A program made the translations under genes and the position numbers. 64,000 bases of DNA, taken from positions 1 to 64,000 of the forward strand of contig JALSHV010000011.1 of assembly GCA_026981975.1 (NCBI GenBank). Reading direction: 5' to 3'. Numbering within the stretch: position 1 is the first letter of the stretch; each line of letters starts with the position of its first letter. The DNA comes from Aquificaceae bacterium. GTDB lineage: Bacteria; Aquificota; Aquificia; Aquificales; Aquificaceae. Positions 61,462 to 64,000 of the stretch are shown here, one piece after another. A model generated the notes under the pieces. The model was given only the letters and a program-made list of their open reading frames with translations. It was not told the DNA's origin and did no database searches.

Positions 61462-61491
61462 CAAATATGATTACATTCAATATGTTATTAT
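61458..61491 (+). promoter_or_regulatory. Late promoter L4 with imperfect operator
   Basis: TTGACA (61458-61463), 17 bases, TATGTT (61481-61486): the best late promoter. The operator GATTAC-N9-GTTATT starts at 61469. It drives the tail genes. Confidence 0.8.
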
Positions 61492-61503
61492 TGGAGGGTT
61501 TCT

Positions 61504-61662
61504 ATGAAGGTGAAGAACGTGTCTGGTCAGGCTATTCCTACGTCCAAGGGTATGGTTATGCCCGGGCAGGAAGTGGAGCTGAGCAAGGAAGAAGCGAACA
61601 GGTTGATGAAACTGAAGCTCGTTATTCCGGTTGATAAGGTGTCTGGTGGAAAGGGGAAGTGA
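61504..61662 (+). CDS. Small SH3-like late protein, copy 2
   Basis: 52 codons, KVKNVSGQAIPTSKGMVMPGQ then a helix EVELSKEEANRLMKLKL. Similar to the 58-codon gene at 58127. Good GGAGGG. Probably a small virion or assembly protein. Confidence 0.55.
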   Translation: MKVKNVSGQAIPTSKGMVMPGQEVELSKEEANRLMKLKLVIPVDKVSGGKGK

Positions 61663-61690
61663 TCTTTATTCTGGAAGGAGGTGATTGATC

Positions 61691-63163
61691 ATGCCTGTGT
61701 TTGTATCGCCCGGTGCTTATACGGTTGAGGAGGATTTTAGTTTATATGCCCCGCAGGTAGCTACTTCCATATGTGCTATGGTCGGGTGGTCGCCTAAGGG
61801 CAGGACCGATCAGCCTGTTTTTGTTACCAACGTCCAGCAACTTATAGATACGTTCGGGAAACCTTCTCCTGACACGTTGCTGTTACACTCTGCTATAGTC
61901 TTTCTTGAATTCGGGAACAAGCTCTGGATAAAGAGGGTAGTGGGTGCAAATGCCACTAAAGCGAGTGTAACCATAGACGACGGGGCGTCTACACCCACGA
62001 ACGTTCTTCTTGTGACCGCTGTCGGCGAGGGGGCTTACTACAATGATGTGGCGGTTCAGATAGCTTCTACCGATCCTCTCATAGGAACCGGGTTTGACCT
62101 GATAGTGAAAGACAGGGGAGAGGTTGTAGAGGTGTTCAAAAACCTGACTACCGACCCCAACGACAAGGACAGATATGTGGGGAACATAAGAAGCGACTAC
62201 ATAGAGGTAACTGTATTGGACAACACAAAAACTCCTAAGAACGGAACTTTTCAGCTTGCGGGAGGAGACGATGACCTTACCAACCTCACATCCGCTCAGA
62301 TAATTCAGGGATTGCGAGCTTTTCTTTCCGAGAATTATGACATCAATATCCTGTGCGCTCCCGGGTGGTCTGATGCAAGCGTGATAAATGAAGGCATCTT
62401 CATATGTGAACAGAGGGCGGACTGCATGTTCATAGCAGACCCGCCTATAGGGCTTACTCCCCAAGAGGTAGTGGACTGGCATAACGGAGCTGGGGTATGG
62501 GCTGGACAGCACCAGGCTTTCAATAGCTCTTACGGTACTCTTTACTGGCCGTGGCTGAAAGTATATGACTCCTTCAACGGCAGGGATATATGGCTTCCTC
62601 CTTCGGGGTTCGTAGCCGGTGTGTATGCTTACAACGATACGATCGCTTATCCCTGGTTTGCCCCTGCAGGGTTTGTAAGGGGCAAGCTTGTAAGACCCCT
62701 TGCCCTTGAATACAACCCTACACAAGGAGAAAGGGATCTTCTCTACGGAACGCCCAATGCGGTTAATCCCATAGTCAACTTCAGGGGGGACGGGATAGTC
62801 GTGTGGGGGCAAAGAACCCTGCAGAGGAAGCCTTCAGCCACAGATAGGGTGAACGTGAGAAGGCTTCTTCTGTATGCGAGGAAGGTAATAGCTGTATCTA
62901 CCAAGTACATGACCTTTGAGCCTAACGACCCTATAACGTGGAGAAGATGGGTAAATCTCGTTCAGCCCTTCTTTGACGACATCAAGAGCAAGAGAGGGGT
63001 TTACGACTTCAGGGTAGTGTGCGATGAGACCACCAACACGCCCCAGACCATAGACAGGAATGAGATGCACGGCTACATACTGCTCAAACCCACCAAAACA
63101 GCGGAAGTGATAGTGAACCACTTCAGGATACTTAGCACAGGAGCGAACTTTGATGAAATCTAA
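61691..63163 (+). CDS. Contractile tail sheath protein, T4 gp18-like
   Basis: 490 residues from ATG 61691. The start VFVSPGAYTVEEDFS is the sheath N-terminal pattern, with VGWSPKGRTDQPVFVTNVQQLIDTFGKP next, then the body, and the C-terminal EPNDPITWRRWVNLVQPFFDDIKSKRGVYDFRVVCDETTNTPQTIDRNEMHGYILLKPTKTAEVIVNHF-type region (conserved sheath end). A contractile tail makes this a myovirus. Strong GGAGG. Confidence 0.93.
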   Translation: MPVFVSPGAYTVEEDFSLYAPQVATSICAMVGWSPKGRTDQPVFVTNVQQLIDTFGKPSPDTLLLHSAIVFLEFGNKLWIKRVVGANATKASVTIDDGASTPTNVLLVTAVGEGAYYNDVAVQIASTDPLIGTGFDLIVKDRGEVVEVFKNLTTDPNDKDRYVGNIRSDYIEVTVLDNTKTPKNGTFQLAGGDDDLTNLTSAQIIQGLRAFLSENYDINILCAPGWSDASVINEGIFICEQRADCMFIADPPIGLTPQEVVDWHNGAGVWAGQHQAFNSSYGTLYWPWLKVYDSFNGRDIWLPPSGFVAGVYAYNDTIAYPWFAPAGFVRGKLVRPLALEYNPTQGERDLLYGTPNAVNPIVNFRGDGIVVWGQRTLQRKPSATDRVNVRRLLLYARKVIAVSTKYMTFEPNDPITWRRWVNLVQPFFDDIKSKRGVYDFRVVCDETTNTPQTIDRNEMHGYILLKPTKTAEVIVNHFRILSTGANFDEI

Positions 63164-63177
63164 GGGAGGTGTTAGCC

Positions 63178-63711
63178 ATGCCTTTTAGTCCTCCTGAACA
63201 ACCGCAGGTTAATCTTTTGAGACCGTCGCTTGCGAGGATCAGAAAGTATCTTTACCTTGTGCATTTTTATCCCAACGCCACACTTAAAGGAATGGTCAAC
63301 GGACTTGAGGATGTAATTCATTTTTCTGCGTCAAGAGTCTCTATAGACAGCGGTAGCTTTGACGAGGTAACGGTTGATTTCGTAAATTCAAGGGAGAGTA
63401 AGCCCGGAAAATATACTCCCGGACAGGTGACTTTAACTGTAAAGGCTGACGAGGAGGGGAAAGTGCTGGATCTGATAGACACATGGAAGAGACTTATATA
63501 TGACCCTGAAACGGGAGCCATGTTTCACCCACAGCACTACGAGTGCTCTATGGAGATAGAGTTCATTACTCTAAGCGGGCAACCTGTTACGAGGTATAAG
63601 TTTGTTGGTTTGTGGTTACAGACCCCGCCAACTATAGATCTTGATTACTCCGCAAGTGAGGATATTGAGCTGGATCTGACCATGAAGTATCGCTATTACG
63701 TGAAAGCCTAA
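63178..63711 (+). CDS. Tail tube protein, T4 gp19-like
   Basis: 177 residues from ATG 63178. The sequence FSASRVSIDSGSFDEVTVDFVNSRESKPGKYTPGQVTLTVK and EFITLSGQPVTRYKFVGLWLQTPPTIDLDYSASEDIELDLTMKYRYY matches the tail-tube fold. It directly follows the sheath, the usual order. Confidence 0.9.
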   Translation: MPFSPPEQPQVNLLRPSLARIRKYLYLVHFYPNATLKGMVNGLEDVIHFSASRVSIDSGSFDEVTVDFVNSRESKPGKYTPGQVTLTVKADEEGKVLDLIDTWKRLIYDPETGAMFHPQHYECSMEIEFITLSGQPVTRYKFVGLWLQTPPTIDLDYSASEDIELDLTMKYRYYVKA

Positions 63712-63723
63712 AAGGAGAAGAAG

Positions 63724-64000
63724 ATGGGGAAAGCGGTATTTATGCCCGTTGAGCCTCAGTCTCAGGTAGTTGAACTGCCATCCAGGGGGATTCCTTACCG
63801 TTGGCGAGATGGTAAGGTTTCCATAAGGCCTATGACCGCACGGGAGGAAAAGCTTATAGCTACCGCAAATGAAAATACCTACATGTCGGTTATAGACAGG
63901 GTTATAGGTAACTGTCTGAAGGAACCGCAGATCGACCCGGAAGAACTTACCGAAGGGGACAGGAGCTTTATTCTTCTGTGGTTGAGGATTAACTCCTACT
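63724..64000 (+). CDS. T4-like baseplate protein, partial
   Basis: At least 92 residues, cut by the window end. VELPSRGIPYRWRDGKVSIRPMTAREEKLIATANE, then VIGNCLKEPQIDPEELTEGDRSFILLWLRI, matches the T4 baseplate hub (gp26-type) family that often follows the tube. It starts 12 bases after the tube stop behind AAAGGAG. The 3' end is outside. Confidence 0.7.
   Translation, partial: MGKAVFMPVEPQSQVVELPSRGIPYRWRDGKVSIRPMTAREEKLIATANENTYMSVIDRVIGNCLKEPQIDPEELTEGDRSFILLWLRINSY

Noticed and set aside
1-64000. CRISPR array or insertion sequences
   Set aside because: No regularly spaced direct repeats and no transposase genes or flanking inverted repeats were found.

Overview
The window looks like the chromosome of a hyperthermophilic bacterium of the Aquificales (Aquifex/Hydrogenobacter/Thermocrinis group), carrying the left part of an integrated tailed phage. 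The host assignment rests on gene content and style: AGA/AGG and ATA codons, Lys/Glu-rich proteins, tightly packed or overlapping genes, an flhA-flhF-fleN-fliA cluster, rho-rpmE-prfA, and minCDE beside a ThiF/MoeB protein. No database search was possible.

Host part (1 to about 25,900). In order on the plus strand: fmt, a coiled-coil protein of unknown function, flhA-flhF-fleN-fliA (flagellar export and sigma-28), then hemH on the minus strand, then mnmE, rho, rpmE and prfA on the plus strand. A minus-strand minC-minD-minE cluster with a moeB/thiF-like gene follows. Next come hemC, a HerA-like ATPase, an AMIN-domain amidase, a diheme protein and aroK on the plus strand. proB and an M20 peptidase are on the minus strand, rpsT is on the plus strand behind a highly structured leader, and murJ, priA and an FMN-binding protein are on the minus strand. 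tRNA-Pro(UGG) and tRNA-Arg(UCU) end the host part. Four convergent gene pairs overlap at their 3' ends, leaving no room for ordinary terminators.

Prophage (about 25,900 to the window end; the right end is not included). A tyrosine integrase lies just beyond the tRNA-Arg gene, the probable attachment site. A control region follows (excisionase-like, XRE, CII-like and S24 LexA-like proteins). Early genes cover recombination and replication: a Bet/RecT annealase, an SNF2-type helicase, a replication-organiser-like protein, a DnaB helicase and a phage-encoded beta clamp. They are mixed with a frame-interrupted TGT/DpdA-like transglycosylase, a PAPS-reductase-family protein, two PD-(D/E)xK-like nucleases, ribbon-helix-helix regulators and many small unknowns. 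From 44.8 to 49.7 kb lies a candidate DNA-modification island: a DUF488-SWIM protein, a methyltransferase-like/Mom-like protein, a ParB-like protein and two tandem GNAT/FemAB-like paralogues. Late genes start near 49.7 kb: terminase, a T4 gp20-like portal, a head protein, a gp21-like protease, a gp23-like capsid, neck and tail-completion proteins, a gp18-like sheath, a gp19-like tube and a baseplate protein cut by the window end.

The most striking regulatory signal is one operator architecture, TAAC-N9-GTTA, at seven places. At four it is laid over an early promoter with a TTGACA-like -35 and TATTAT -10; at a fifth (44.8 kb) the -35 is weak. The remaining two are the XRE/CII divergent gap and a near-perfect palindrome inside a gene end. 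Four late promoters carry an imperfect version of the same element. Together they suggest one phage regulator controls early and late transcription with graded affinity. Several control genes (integrase, excisionase, S24 repressor and two others) appear to be transcribed as leaderless or nearly leaderless mRNAs.
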